Positions 7,601 through 15,324 of a stretch of DNA of 20,434 nt are shown piece by piece. Both the position numbers and the translations under genes were made by a program. The stretch spans positions 1 through 20,434 of the forward strand of contig DLVV01000460.1 of NCBI GenBank assembly GCA_003445035.1, given 5' to 3'. Positions within the stretch are counted from its first letter, which is position 1. Every line of letters starts with the position of its first letter. This DNA is from Planctomycetaceae bacterium (lineage in GTDB: Bacteria; Planctomycetota; Planctomycetia; Planctomycetales; Planctomycetaceae). A model generated the notes under the pieces. That model did not search any database and was not told the DNA's origin. It saw only the letters and a list, made by a program, of their open reading frames with translations.

Positions 7601-9321
7601 GGCGTTTCGGTGTGACGATCTGGTACCTCACGAATGCCGACGAGTTGCAAATCAAAATTTCCCAGGGCGCCAAGCCGGGCGAGGGCGGCGAGCTGCCCGG
7701 GCGCAAGGTGGATGAAACCATCGCGCGCATTCGCTACTCCACGCCCGGCGTGGGCCTGATCAGTCCGCCGCCGCATCACGATATTTATTCCATCGAGGAT
7801 CTGGCGCAGCTCATCCACGACCTGAAAAACTCTAACCCCTCAGCGCGTGTGAGTGTGAAGCTCGTGTCCGAGGTGGGCGTGGGCACCATCGCCGCCGGTG
7901 TCGCCAAGGCGCACGCGGATCACATTTTGATTTCCGGCGCATCCGGCGGCACCGGCGCCTCGCCGCTCACCAGCATCAAGCACGCGGGGCTGCCGTGGGA
8001 ACTGGGGATCGCCGAGACGCATCAGACGCTGGTGATGAACGATCTCCGCAGCCGTGTGCGTCTGCAGACCGACGGCCAACTCAAGACCGGCCGGGACGTG
8101 GTGATCGCCACACTGCTGGGAGCCGAGGAATTCGGTTTCGCCACCGCCCCACTGATCACGCTGGGGTGCATCATGATGCGGAAATGTCACCTGAACACCT
8201 GCCCGGTGGGCATTGCCACCCAGGATCCCGAACTGAGGAAGAAGTTCAACGGCAAGCCCGAGCACGTGGTGAACTACCTGTTCATGGTGGCCGAGGAAGC
8301 TCGGGAGATCATGGCGTCACTGGGATTCCGCACGATCAACGAGATGGTCGGCCGGGTGGATGCGTTGGCCGTCAACGACGCGATTGATCACTGGAAGGCA
8401 CAGGGGGTCGACCTGTCACTGGTGCTCACCCCGGCGGTCAAGCCCCACGAGGCCGTTGAGGTCTATTGCACGCGTGACCAGGACCATGAGTTGTCCGACG
8501 TGCTCGATCGCCGGTTGATTGCTGAGTGCCACGATGCGATCGAGACTGGTGAGTCGGTGCGACTGGAGCTGCCGATCATCAATACCGATCGCACCACCGG
8601 AACGATGCTCAGCCACGAAGTCTCCAAGAAGTGGGGGGCTGCGGGCCTGGCCGACGACACCATCCACCTGGCGTTGACCGGTTCGGCTGGCCAGAGTTTC
8701 GGGGCCTGGCTGGCGGCGGGGATCACCATGGAACTCCTTGGTGATGCCAACGACTACATCGGGAAGGGGCTTTCCGGCGGCCGGATCATTGTGGCACCGC
8801 CGGCAGCGAGTACGTTTGTGGCCGAAGAGAACATCATCATTGGCAACGTGGCGCTCTACGGAGCGATCAAGGGTGAAGCCTATTTTCGTGGAATCGCTGC
8901 TGAACGGTTCTGTGTCAGAAACTCGGGGGCGGAGGCGGTGGTCGAGGGTGTGGGAGATCATGGGTGCGAGTACATGACCGGGGGCCGCGTGGTGATCCTG
9001 GGGCCGACCGGTCGCAATTTTGCCGCCGGAATGTCGGGCGGGGTCGCCTACGTGTATGACCCCCGCAGAGAGTTTCTGCCGTGTTGCAACCTGGAGATGG
9101 TGGAACTGGATCGGGTCGTCGTCGAGGCGGATGAGCTGGAGTTGAGGGCGTTGATCGAGAAACACCAGAGATACACCGGGTCGAGTGTCGCCGAGACCAT
9201 TCTCAGCGATTGGGTGACCGAGGTGAGCCATTTTCACAAGGTGATGCCGGTGGACTACAAGCGAGCCCTGGCCGACATGGCTCGGGAGGCAGCCGAGGAA
9301 CAGGCGGTCGAATCGCATTGA
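4684..9321 (+). CDS. gltB: Glutamate synthase, large (alpha) subunit
   Basis: The product of 1545 residues transfers the glutamine amide to 2-oxoglutarate to give two glutamates. I chose the ATG at 4684 because GGAAGAG lies seven bases upstream; an ATG at 4660 is in frame but lacks this. The order is a short propeptide, then the N-terminal glutaminase with nucleophile Cys47 (HDSCGVGF), [18 protein letters not shown] and [13 protein letters not shown] central domain follows, then the FMN domain from about residue 890 ([30 protein letters not shown] near 1027). The 3Fe-4S ligands Cys1162, Cys1168 and Cys1173 sit in [12 protein letters not shown]. Last is the C-terminal beta-helix with GLSGGRIIV and [20 protein letters not shown]. 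All key residues are present, so it should be active. Codon use changes sharply between about 6950 and 8000 (see findings). Confidence 0.98.
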   Translation: MASRRLNSQPPRTIDQLAAPGGQAAIFRNGRPEKYGLYDPANEHDSCGVGFVAHIKGERSRQIVDDSLHMLDHMAHRGACGCESNTGDGAGILTALPYEFLEKVAENDLGTSLPEHGLYGVGLVFLPRDETERETCKQAVNRVIQEEGQSLLGWRDVPVDPDGADIGPSARAAEPVAEMLFVGAADGVGSEDLERKLFVIRKRVSHQLRDSDLQEALLFYICSLSTKVLIYKGMLTSQQVPLYFEDLRDPDYTSHLAMVHSRFSTNTFPSWDRAQPNRFMSHNGEINTLRGNANWMHARQGGLRSDLFGQDLTRLFPIIEPDCSDSGNYDNALEFLYHAGRSLPEAVMMMIPEAWQNHHSMSEAKRAFYEFHSALQEPWDGPASISFTDGHYIGAVLDRNGLRPSRYYVTHDDRVVMASEVGVLEVDPANVRQKGRLQPGKMFLVDFEQGRIIADEELKDDVAGRRPYSRWLENKRVQLSDLPPAAMPEKYCSEELVSRMRSFGYTTETLQFMLLPLLEQQKDPIGSMGNDAALACLSDHPRMLYDYFKQLFAQVTNPAIDSIREDVIMSLECFIGPEGNLLETSENQAHRLVVSHPILTNEELASLRSLDYDDWTTRTVDITFDRSEGADGLQPALERICGEVDAAIEDGDSFVVLSDRRSGGDRVPISSLLACGAVHHHLVRNELRTRIGLVLESGEAREVHHHCLLVGYGADAINPYLTFEAISQARRDGLLDESWTEEKIVSIYRKGVAKGMLKVMAKMGISTLHSYKGAQIFEAIGLRDDVIDRCFAGTASRVQGVNLAELAEEILRRHALGFPERTEDETLSLPNPGEFHWRAEGEKHMWNPQSIAALQTAARTNNFESYQQFSNHINGDTRARCVLRGLMEFKEGVNGGPISIEDVDPASEIVKRFCTGAMSFGSISAEAHEGLAIAMNRIGGKSNTGEGGEDPERFKPLPNGDSKRSAIKQVASGRFGVTIWYLTNADELQIKISQGAKPGEGGELPGRKVDETIARIRYSTPGVGLISPPPHHDIYSIEDLAQLIHDLKNSNPSARVSVKLVSEVGVGTIAAGVAKAHADHILISGASGGTGASPLTSIKHAGLPWELGIAETHQTLVMNDLRSRVRLQTDGQLKTGRDVVIATLLGAEEFGFATAPLITLGCIMMRKCHLNTCPVGIATQDPELRKKFNGKPEHVVNYLFMVAEEAREIMASLGFRTINEMVGRVDALAVNDAIDHWKAQGVDLSLVLTPAVKPHEAVEVYCTRDQDHELSDVLDRRLIAECHDAIETGESVRLELPIINTDRTTGTMLSHEVSKKWGAAGLADDTIHLALTGSAGQSFGAWLAAGITMELLGDANDYIGKGLSGGRIIVAPPAASTFVAEENIIIGNVALYGAIKGEAYFRGIAAERFCVRNSGAEAVVEGVGDHGCEYMTGGRVVILGPTGRNFAAGMSGGVAYVYDPRREFLPCCNLEMVELDRVVVEADELELRALIEKHQRYTGSSVAETILSDWVTEVSHFHKVMPVDYKRALADMAREAAEEQAVESH

Positions 9322-9348
9322 TTGCAGACCATTGACCAGGCAGAACGG

Positions 9349-9372
9349 AAAACGGTTCCCCCGAAGAGGGGG
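9349..9372 (+). other. GC-rich hairpin between gltB and gltD
   Basis: CCCCC (9358-9362) and GGGGG (9368-9372) pair around GAAGA. A smaller inverted pair, GGAA / TTCC, lies just before and competes for the same bases. There is no T-tract after it, so it is not an intrinsic terminator. It sits in the 77-base gap of the operon and could stabilise mRNA ends or tune the gltB:gltD ratio. Confidence 0.35.
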
Positions 9373-9398
9373 TCCGACGCGATGACACAAGGCGGACG

Positions 9399-10886
9399 AT
9401 GATGGGAAAACCGACAGGTTTCATGGAGTACACCCGGGAGGCGGCTCCGTACCGTGACCCGGCGGCGCGACTGGGAGACTGGAACGAGTTCGTGCAGTTG
9501 CCAGTCGTCGGCGATCTCGCCCGACAGGGCGCACGTTGCATGGATTGTGGCGTGCCCTTCTGCCACACCGGCGGGCTGATGGCCAACATGGCTTCCGGGT
9601 GTCCGGTCAACAATCTGATCCCGGAGTGGAACGACCTGGTCTACAACGATCGCTGGCAGGACGCCTTGGACCGGTTGCACGAGACGAACAATTTTCCCGA
9701 ATTCACCGGCAGGGTTTGTCCGGCTCCGTGCGAAGGGGCTTGCGTGCTAGGGATCACCGATCCGCCGGTGACCATCAAGAACATCGAGCAGGCGATCGTC
9801 GATCGTGGGTTCGACGAAGGGTGGGTGGTGGCCGGTCCGCCCAGCGAGCGGACGGGAAAGACAGTCGCGGTGGTCGGGTCGGGGCCAGCCGGGTTGGCCT
9901 GTGCTGATCAACTCAACCGTGCCGGACACAGCGTGACCGTTTTCGAGCGTCACGACCGCGTCGGGGGCCTGTTGATGTATGGCATTCCGAACATGAAGCT
10001 CGAGAAGACGGTCGTTCAACGGCGGGTGGATCTGCTGGCAGCCGAGGGGGTTGGGTTTCGGGTCAATACCGAGATTGGCAGCGATGTCGCTGCGGCCGAC
10101 CTGCGAAATGACCACGACGCGATCGTGTTGTGCGTCGGTGCCACGCGGCCACGAGACCTTCCCGTGCCCGGTCGCGACCTGTCGGGAGTGCACTTTGCCA
10201 TGGAGTTCTTGCACGCCAACACCCGCAGCCTGCTCGATTCCGAACACGCCGATGGCGACTACATTGATGCTCGAGACAAAAACGTGATTGTCATCGGTGG
10301 CGGTGACACCGGCACCGACTGTATCGGCACCGCGATGCGACAAGGCTGCAAGAACCTGGTCAATTTCGAGATCGTTCCCCGCCCGCCTGACGAGCGAGCC
10401 GAGAACAACCCGTGGCCACAATGGCCTAAGGTGTTTCGGGTCGATTACGGACATGCCGAGGCCGCAGCGGCCTTCGGTGATGACCCTCGCGAGTTCTGCA
10501 TTGAGACACTCGAATTCACCGGCGACTCCGAGCGGGGGTTAACGGGATTGAAGACTATCGACGTCGATTGGGGCCGGCCTCAGGAGAACGGGCCTCCGTT
10601 CAGTCGAGTCGAGGGGAGCGAGCGAGAATGGGAGGCCGACCTGGCCTTTCTGGCGTTGGGCTTCCTGGGGCCGGAACAACTGGTTGGCGAACAGTTGGGG
10701 GTCGAGACGGACCCGAGGTCCAACTTCCAGGCCGATTACGGACAGTTCGCCACATCGCTCGAGGGCGTGTTTTCGGCCGGGGACTGCCGTCGCGGTCAGA
10801 GCCTGGTCGTCTGGGCGATCAACGAGGGACGAGGAGCAGCCCGCGAGTGCGATCGTTACCTGATGGGCGAGTCGCGGTTGCCATAG
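9399..10886 (+). CDS. gltD: Glutamate synthase, small (beta) subunit, NAD(P)H-dependent
   Basis: The product has 495 residues, the usual length. It passes electrons from NAD(P)H through FAD and 4Fe-4S clusters to the FMN of GltB. The N-terminal cluster region has Cys47, Cys50 and Cys55 (CMDCGVPFC), Cys68 (SGCPVNN), then CPAPCEGAC with Cys107, Cys111 and Cys115. The first set has a longer last spacing than Escherichia coli GltD (CX2CX4CX12C against CX2CX4CX3C), a variant I know from other GltD lineages. The FAD-binding [10 protein letters not shown] is at 156-165 and the NAD(P)H-binding [10 protein letters not shown] at 296-305. The C-terminus [19 protein letters not shown] is the second FAD contact. 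Two ATG codons lie side by side (9399 and 9402); AAGG sits six bases before the first. It is the last gene of the LysR-gltB-gltD unit. Confidence 0.97.
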   Translation: MMGKPTGFMEYTREAAPYRDPAARLGDWNEFVQLPVVGDLARQGARCMDCGVPFCHTGGLMANMASGCPVNNLIPEWNDLVYNDRWQDALDRLHETNNFPEFTGRVCPAPCEGACVLGITDPPVTIKNIEQAIVDRGFDEGWVVAGPPSERTGKTVAVVGSGPAGLACADQLNRAGHSVTVFERHDRVGGLLMYGIPNMKLEKTVVQRRVDLLAAEGVGFRVNTEIGSDVAAADLRNDHDAIVLCVGATRPRDLPVPGRDLSGVHFAMEFLHANTRSLLDSEHADGDYIDARDKNVIVIGGGDTGTDCIGTAMRQGCKNLVNFEIVPRPPDERAENNPWPQWPKVFRVDYGHAEAAAAFGDDPREFCIETLEFTGDSERGLTGLKTIDVDWGRPQENGPPFSRVEGSEREWEADLAFLALGFLGPEQLVGEQLGVETDPRSNFQADYGQFATSLEGVFSAGDCRRGQSLVVWAINEGRGAARECDRYLMGESRLP

Positions 10887-10907
10887 CTGAAGGGATGATT
10901 GCTTCGG

Positions 10908-11984
10908 CTACTCAATTCCGACTTCCGCGGGTGCCAGCACCTCGCGGCTCACGTCCTGGACGAAGTCTTTCACGTCTCCGGTGGCGGACGGGTCCGCCGC
11001 CCCGACGTTCACTCCCACGCCCGGGTTGCGGACCAACCAGGGCAGCATTGCGAGGGTGGCACGGGCGTAGGTGGGGTAAACCGGCAGGTCGCGTTCGGGG
11101 TTGGCGTCGACATAGTCATCCATCAGCTCGCCGAGGGAGGTGTGGGCCACCCGCGGGTGCCGGTGATGCGGGCCGTGGACGAAGATGTCGAAGTTCAGGA
11201 ACGACGTGATGCGAGTCAGCCAGTTGCGGCCCCGGACGGTCCGGGTGCCCAGCAACGGGTCGAAACTGGCCATTCCCAGGTGCTCGGTGAACTTGCGCAT
11301 TGTCTGCAGAAATCCGGCTATGGTCAGCGGGATCCACCAGACCTGGAGGAAGTCCAGCCAGGTGTGCGACAGGGTCAAGTACACGGCCAGGCCCGACCAG
11401 CAGATCGCCGAGGCCAGGTATTCGCGGCGGATCAGTCGTCGGGACGACTCCGAGAGAGGGGAATTCTTGCTCCAGAAGATCCGCCCGTAAATGATTATCG
11501 CTCCGCAGAACCCGAACAGCAGGTCGAACATCGCGAACGCACGGCGAAATCCCCGGCCCCGGTTCGGGTCGCTGTAGGGCCACAGTTCCCAATCGGTCGG
11601 CCGATTCAGGTAGGCGTGGTGCGTGATGTGAGTTTCGCGGTAGACGGTGTAGGGAATGAGGACCACCGTTCCAATGATGCGGCCCAGGTGCTTGTTGAAG
11701 TTGTTGTGAGCACTGAGTGTCTGGTGGACGGTCTCGTGGTAGGCGCTGGTCCAGCAGAAGATGAAGTAGCTGACCGCCAGCGTGTAAGTCGCCAGCCACC
11801 AGGTGGGGGTGACCAGGCGATCGGACGACAGCCAGCCGGGATAACCGACTTCGTCGTAACGCCAGACGATTTCCAGAATCACCAGGACGAACAAACCCAG
11901 TCGAACCACATTCAGGTTCCACTTGGTTGTCTTGGTCGCCAGGGCTTGCGACTCTTCCGGTGTGAAGACAGTATCAGTCGACAC
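10908..11984 (-). CDS. Membrane fatty-acid-desaturase family protein (di-iron)
   Basis: The product has 358 residues and starts at a GTG (11984) with GGAG eight bases upstream. The three histidine boxes of membrane desaturases are complete: HETVH (His83, His87), HITHH (His119, His122, His123) and HGPHH (His270, His273, His274), with an additional His235 before the third. Hydrophobic spans near 24-40, 62-78, 100-112, 150-170, 189-205 and 214-228 fit an inner-membrane enzyme with cytoplasmic active site. It should use O2 and an electron carrier to desaturate or hydroxylate an acyl chain or similar lipid. The exact substrate, including a carotenoid-type one, cannot be told. It converges on gltD with 21 bases between stops and diverges from the DUF1501 gene. 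No ferredoxin or reductase gene lies next to it. Confidence 0.9.
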   Translation of the reverse strand: MSTDTVFTPEESQALATKTTKWNLNVVRLGLFVLVILEIVWRYDEVGYPGWLSSDRLVTPTWWLATYTLAVSYFIFCWTSAYHETVHQTLSAHNNFNKHLGRIIGTVVLIPYTVYRETHITHHAYLNRPTDWELWPYSDPNRGRGFRRAFAMFDLLFGFCGAIIIYGRIFWSKNSPLSESSRRLIRREYLASAICWSGLAVYLTLSHTWLDFLQVWWIPLTIAGFLQTMRKFTEHLGMASFDPLLGTRTVRGRNWLTRITSFLNFDIFVHGPHHRHPRVAHTSLGELMDDYVDANPERDLPVYPTYARATLAMLPWLVRNPGVGVNVGAADPSATGDVKDFVQDVSREVLAPAEVGIE

Positions 11985-12039
11985 AACAGGAACTCCGGAT
12001 TGGTGAACGGGTTCGCCGTGTCCCTGGCGTCTCTTTGCC

Positions 12040-12064
12040 GCCGGCAGACCCTGCCGGCTTTCCT
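12040..12064. other. Perfect 8-bp GC-rich hairpin in the divergent intergenic region
   Basis: GCCGGCAG (12040-12047) and CTGCCGGC (12051-12058) pair perfectly around ACC, followed by TTTCCT on the plus strand. It lies between the divergent desaturase and DUF1501 genes, 56 bases upstream of the desaturase start. The T-tract is too short for a confident terminator. It may insulate the two transcription units or lie in the desaturase leader. Confidence 0.35.
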
Positions 12065-12166
12065 AGAGCCTCCAAGTTAACGACGCGGCTGGTTTGAGGT
12101 CAACAGCCACAGCTTGGCCGATCGGTTTGAATCGGAGCGACGGTCCGTTCCTGACGATTGTGTCAG

Positions 12167-12172
12167 TAGAAT
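12167..12172 (+). promoter_or_regulatory. Possible -10 element of the DUF1501-PPC-DUF1549 operon
   Basis: TAGAAT matches TATAAT at five of six positions. I see no good -35 hexamer at 16-18 bases upstream. If it is used, transcription would begin at about 12179, which leaves a leader of about 66 bases before the preferred start codon at 12245. It is the only reasonable candidate in the gap. Confidence 0.2.
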
Positions 12173-12244
12173 CGACACATGACGGCCGTCGTTGGTAGGG
12201 TGACCGGGAGAGGTGTTCGGCTGGGAAGCGGGGGTGCGGTGCTC

Positions 12245-13534
12245 ATGTCGCCACGGCAGTTAACTCGTCGAGGCCTGCTGGGGCTTGCCGGTGGCCTGGG
12301 AACGCTGTCTCTGGCCGATTGCCTCCGCCTTCGGTCCCGGGCCTCGGGTGACTCGGTGGTGGCGGGGGCTCGCAGCGTGATCCTGGTGTGGTTGGCTGGT
12401 GGTCCGTCGCATCTCGAGACGTTTGACCCCAAGCCGAACGCACCTGGTGGGGTCGGGGGCCCACTCGGGGCCGTGGCAACAGCGATTCCCGGCGTGTCAT
12501 TCTGTGAGACGCTGCCGAACCTGGCGGTGCAGTCTGATCGCCTGGCGGTGATCCGAACGGTGCATCATCGCCAGAGCGCTCACGAGCCGGGACAGGCGTA
12601 CATGATCAGTGGCAACCGGTTTCGTCCCGGGCACAACTTTCCCAGCGTGGGTGCAGTGGTAGGCCGCCAGCGTCGGCGTCGGTCCGCTCGAAATGGATTG
12701 CCGACTTACGTGGCGTTGCCAGACGAGGGGGTGAGAGGCGGGGGACACCTGGGAGCTGCCTGGAACCCGTTGTCGATCGCCTCCGACCCGAGCCGGCCGG
12801 GATTTCGAGTGGCCGACCTGTTTCCGCCTCGCTCGATCGCGGCCGGTCGCCTGGCGAGACGACGAGCGTTGTCGGCGGCGGTGCGGGCACGGTTTTCTCA
12901 ACAGCGACCGAGTCCGCAAGGCGATGCGGTGGCACGTTACACCGACCAGGCGTGGGACATTGTCGATTCGCCGCGTGCGCGGGCGGCGTTCGACCTGGAG
13001 CTCGAGTCGGCGAAGATGCGAGACAGTTACGGCCGGGCGGTGATGGGGCAGAGGCTTCTGCTCGCTCGTCGGCTGATCGAGGCAGATGTGCCGTTTGTGA
13101 CCGTCAGTGCGTACGAGTGGGATGATCACCGCAACCTGGTGCCGCGATTGGGAGAGAAGCTCCCGGACGTGGACCGGGGACTGGCCACTCTGATTGAAGA
13201 TCTTGATCTTCGTGGCCTGCTGGAGACCACCATGGTCGTGGTCGCGGGAGAATTCGGTCGGACACCAAGATTCAATGAGAACGCGGGGCGAGATCACTGG
13301 GCCAACGCGTTCTCCGTGGTGGTGGCCGGTGGGGGGATCGTTGGGGGGCAAGTGGTCGGGAAAACGGATCGAACTGCCGCTGAGCCCGTCACCCGTCCGG
13401 TGACACCCGAGGACCTCCACTTCACCATCTACCACCAGTTGGGGATCGACGCCGGCCGGTTTTTGCCGTCGGTCAGCGGCCGCGATATCCCGATCCTGCG
13501 TGACGGCCAGGTGATAGCGGAGTTGGTGCCATGA
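12245..13534 (+). CDS. DUF1501 family protein with Tat-type leader (alkaline-phosphatase/sulfatase-like fold)
   Basis: The product has 429 residues from the ATG at 12245. This start places a twin-arginine leader (LTRRGLLGLAGGLG) near the N-terminus as in relatives; an in-frame ATG at 12179 would add 22 residues before it. DUF1501 hallmarks are VWLAGGPSHLETFDPKPNAP (from residue 49), TVHHRQSAHEPGQAYMISGN, YEWDDHRN, EFGRTPRFNENAGRDHW (from 336) and the ending HFTIYHQLGIDAGRFLP. The family is structurally related to sulfatases and phosphatases, but its reaction is not established. The Tat signal implies a folded, possibly metal-loaded enzyme sent to the periplasm. Its TGA overlaps the next ATG (ATGA at 13531), so it is translationally coupled to the PPC gene. 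Members of this family often sit beside DUF1549/DUF1553 genes, as here. Confidence 0.93.
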   Translation: MSPRQLTRRGLLGLAGGLGTLSLADCLRLRSRASGDSVVAGARSVILVWLAGGPSHLETFDPKPNAPGGVGGPLGAVATAIPGVSFCETLPNLAVQSDRLAVIRTVHHRQSAHEPGQAYMISGNRFRPGHNFPSVGAVVGRQRRRRSARNGLPTYVALPDEGVRGGGHLGAAWNPLSIASDPSRPGFRVADLFPPRSIAAGRLARRRALSAAVRARFSQQRPSPQGDAVARYTDQAWDIVDSPRARAAFDLELESAKMRDSYGRAVMGQRLLLARRLIEADVPFVTVSAYEWDDHRNLVPRLGEKLPDVDRGLATLIEDLDLRGLLETTMVVVAGEFGRTPRFNENAGRDHWANAFSVVVAGGGIVGGQVVGKTDRTAAEPVTRPVTPEDLHFTIYHQLGIDAGRFLPSVSGRDIPILRDGQVIAELVP

Positions 13535-15324
13535 ACCTTCGTCTCCTGTCATCGGCGATTCTCTTCGTGCTGGTCGGGTCGGTGGCGGTCGGGGAAACGA
13601 TGGGCGGGCGTGGTCCGTTGATCAACACGGTCAACCCACCCGCATTGGTCATTGGGAAAGAAACGACGATTCAGCTTGAAGGCCGGAATCTGGACCGAGC
13701 CACGCACCTGCTGCTGCCCTTTATGGCAAAGGTCCGTCGTAGCGCCGGAGGTGTCGAATCGATCCGGTTCGTCGTGTCTGTTCCCGAAACCGTGGAATCG
13801 GGTGTCTATCCGGTACGTGTGTATGGGCCGTCAGGGGTGTCCAACCTGAGGTTGATTTGCGTGGGGCAGGATCGGGTGATTCAGACGAGGGCGGCCGGGA
13901 ACGGACGCTATCGCGGTGGCCGGATCGACCTGGCCAGTGCGTTGGCGATCGAATGGCCGTGCCGTGTGGCCGGAGGTCGGCTAAGCCAGGACATCGACTT
14001 GTTTCGAGTCAGTGTGCGGGCTGGCCAACGCCTGGTGTTCAGCACGCAGACGCGGCAGCTGGGGCTGACACCGGATCCGGTGATCCGTTTGCGGGACGCC
14101 CGCGGGCGGACGCTGGCACTGGTGCACGACACGCCGACTCTCCGAAAGGACGAGCGTCTCGATTACACGTTCAAGCAGGCCGGCGAGTATTTCGTGGAAC
14201 TTCAGTCCTTTGGCGTTGCCGGGTGGACCAATCACTACGTGTTGAAGATCGGACCACACGAATACGCGAGAACGGTTTACCCGCTCGGAGGACGGCGTGG
14301 CAAATTGATCGACGTGTCAGTTGTCGGACGGGATGGGCGGGTGGCATCGCGGAAAGTTCGAGTGCCGTCCGATGCTGCGAGAGATCGGTGGCGGATGCCG
14401 TTGCCGGGCCATCCCGGGTCACTGCCATGGTCGATGGCCTCCGGATCACTTCCCGAGCGACATGAGAAGCGGATGCGGGTTGGCGGATCTGTTGAGGTTC
14501 CCGTGGCGGACTGGCCGGTGACGATCAACGGCCGTATCGATGAGGCCGGGGAGGAAGACCGGTTCCGCCTGGCGGTTCGTCCCGGACAGGTCATCCGGGC
14601 CCAGGTGGCTGCGTGGTATCTGGGCAGCGCGCTGGACGGTTTGTTGATGGCGTGGGATCCGGTGGGCGAAACCCTGCTGGCGACCGGCGATGACCTGAGA
14701 TACCGGGCCAACGTGGATCCGGGTTTGGAGTTCACCGTGCCTCCGGGAGTCTCCAGCGTCGTGCTGTCGCTGCGAGATACGCTCGATCGTGGTGGCATCG
14801 AGTTTCCCTACCGATTGACGATTGAGCCGGGCGGGCCGGACTTCTTTCTGTGGATGGGTCGACGGCAGAATCCGTTCGAGAATTCCGGATGGGAGCGGAT
14901 GGACGCCAACGACACGGTGACGGTTCCCCAGGGCGGACAGGTGACCGTCCGGATCACGGCTCGGAGGAACATCAAGGGACGGAAACCCGACGATGGGTAT
15001 TACAAGGGGCCGGTGAGAGGATTCGACGGAAAAATCCGGTTGGTGGCGTCTGAGTTGCCCGCAGGGGTGACGGCGGTGTCCGGCGAGATCGCTGCGGGCG
15101 AGACCGCCGGGGAGATCACGTTTCGGGCGACAAGGGATGCTGTGACGTTGGCGCCGTTTTCGGTTGCCGTCTTTGGAGAAGCCACCCGGCGGGACGGGAC
15201 ACGGCTCAGGCGAGTGGCCGAACGGATGCTGTTTCTCAGCGATCCCCAGATGACCCACATGCCGTGGCAGTGGAGGTCTCAGAAACTGGTTGGAGTGGTT
15301 GTGCCCCAGGAGGATCGTCGATGA
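13531..15324 (+). CDS. Secreted TIG/IPT-like and PPC-domain protein
   Basis: The product has 597 residues. A Sec signal peptide (MNLRLLSSAILFVLVGSVAVGE) leads into an IPT/TIG-like Ig domain at about 28-110 (INTVNPPALVIGKETTIQLE, then GRNLD, and PVRVYGPSGVSNLR). Two pre-peptidase C-terminal (PPC) type beta-sandwiches follow. The first, at about 144-241, has QDIDLFRVSVRAGQRLVF and GEYFVELQSFG; the second, at about 332-432, has EEDRFRLAVRPGQVIRAQV and a similar strand ending. The remaining 165 residues are beta-rich with no name I can give. There is no catalytic motif. PPC domains commonly mediate binding or export of extracellular proteins, so this is probably a binding or scaffold partner of the two flanking gene products. 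It is joined to both by ATGA overlaps. Confidence 0.88.
   Translation: MNLRLLSSAILFVLVGSVAVGETMGGRGPLINTVNPPALVIGKETTIQLEGRNLDRATHLLLPFMAKVRRSAGGVESIRFVVSVPETVESGVYPVRVYGPSGVSNLRLICVGQDRVIQTRAAGNGRYRGGRIDLASALAIEWPCRVAGGRLSQDIDLFRVSVRAGQRLVFSTQTRQLGLTPDPVIRLRDARGRTLALVHDTPTLRKDERLDYTFKQAGEYFVELQSFGVAGWTNHYVLKIGPHEYARTVYPLGGRRGKLIDVSVVGRDGRVASRKVRVPSDAARDRWRMPLPGHPGSLPWSMASGSLPERHEKRMRVGGSVEVPVADWPVTINGRIDEAGEEDRFRLAVRPGQVIRAQVAAWYLGSALDGLLMAWDPVGETLLATGDDLRYRANVDPGLEFTVPPGVSSVVLSLRDTLDRGGIEFPYRLTIEPGGPDFFLWMGRRQNPFENSGWERMDANDTVTVPQGGQVTVRITARRNIKGRKPDDGYYKGPVRGFDGKIRLVASELPAGVTAVSGEIAAGETAGEITFRATRDAVTLAPFSVAVFGEATRRDGTRLRRVAERMLFLSDPQMTHMPWQWRSQKLVGVVVPQEDRR

Noticed and set aside
12497..13552. 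351-residue open frame on the minus strand opposite the DUF1501 gene
   Set aside because: The plus strand carries clear DUF1501 motifs throughout; the mirror frame shows none.
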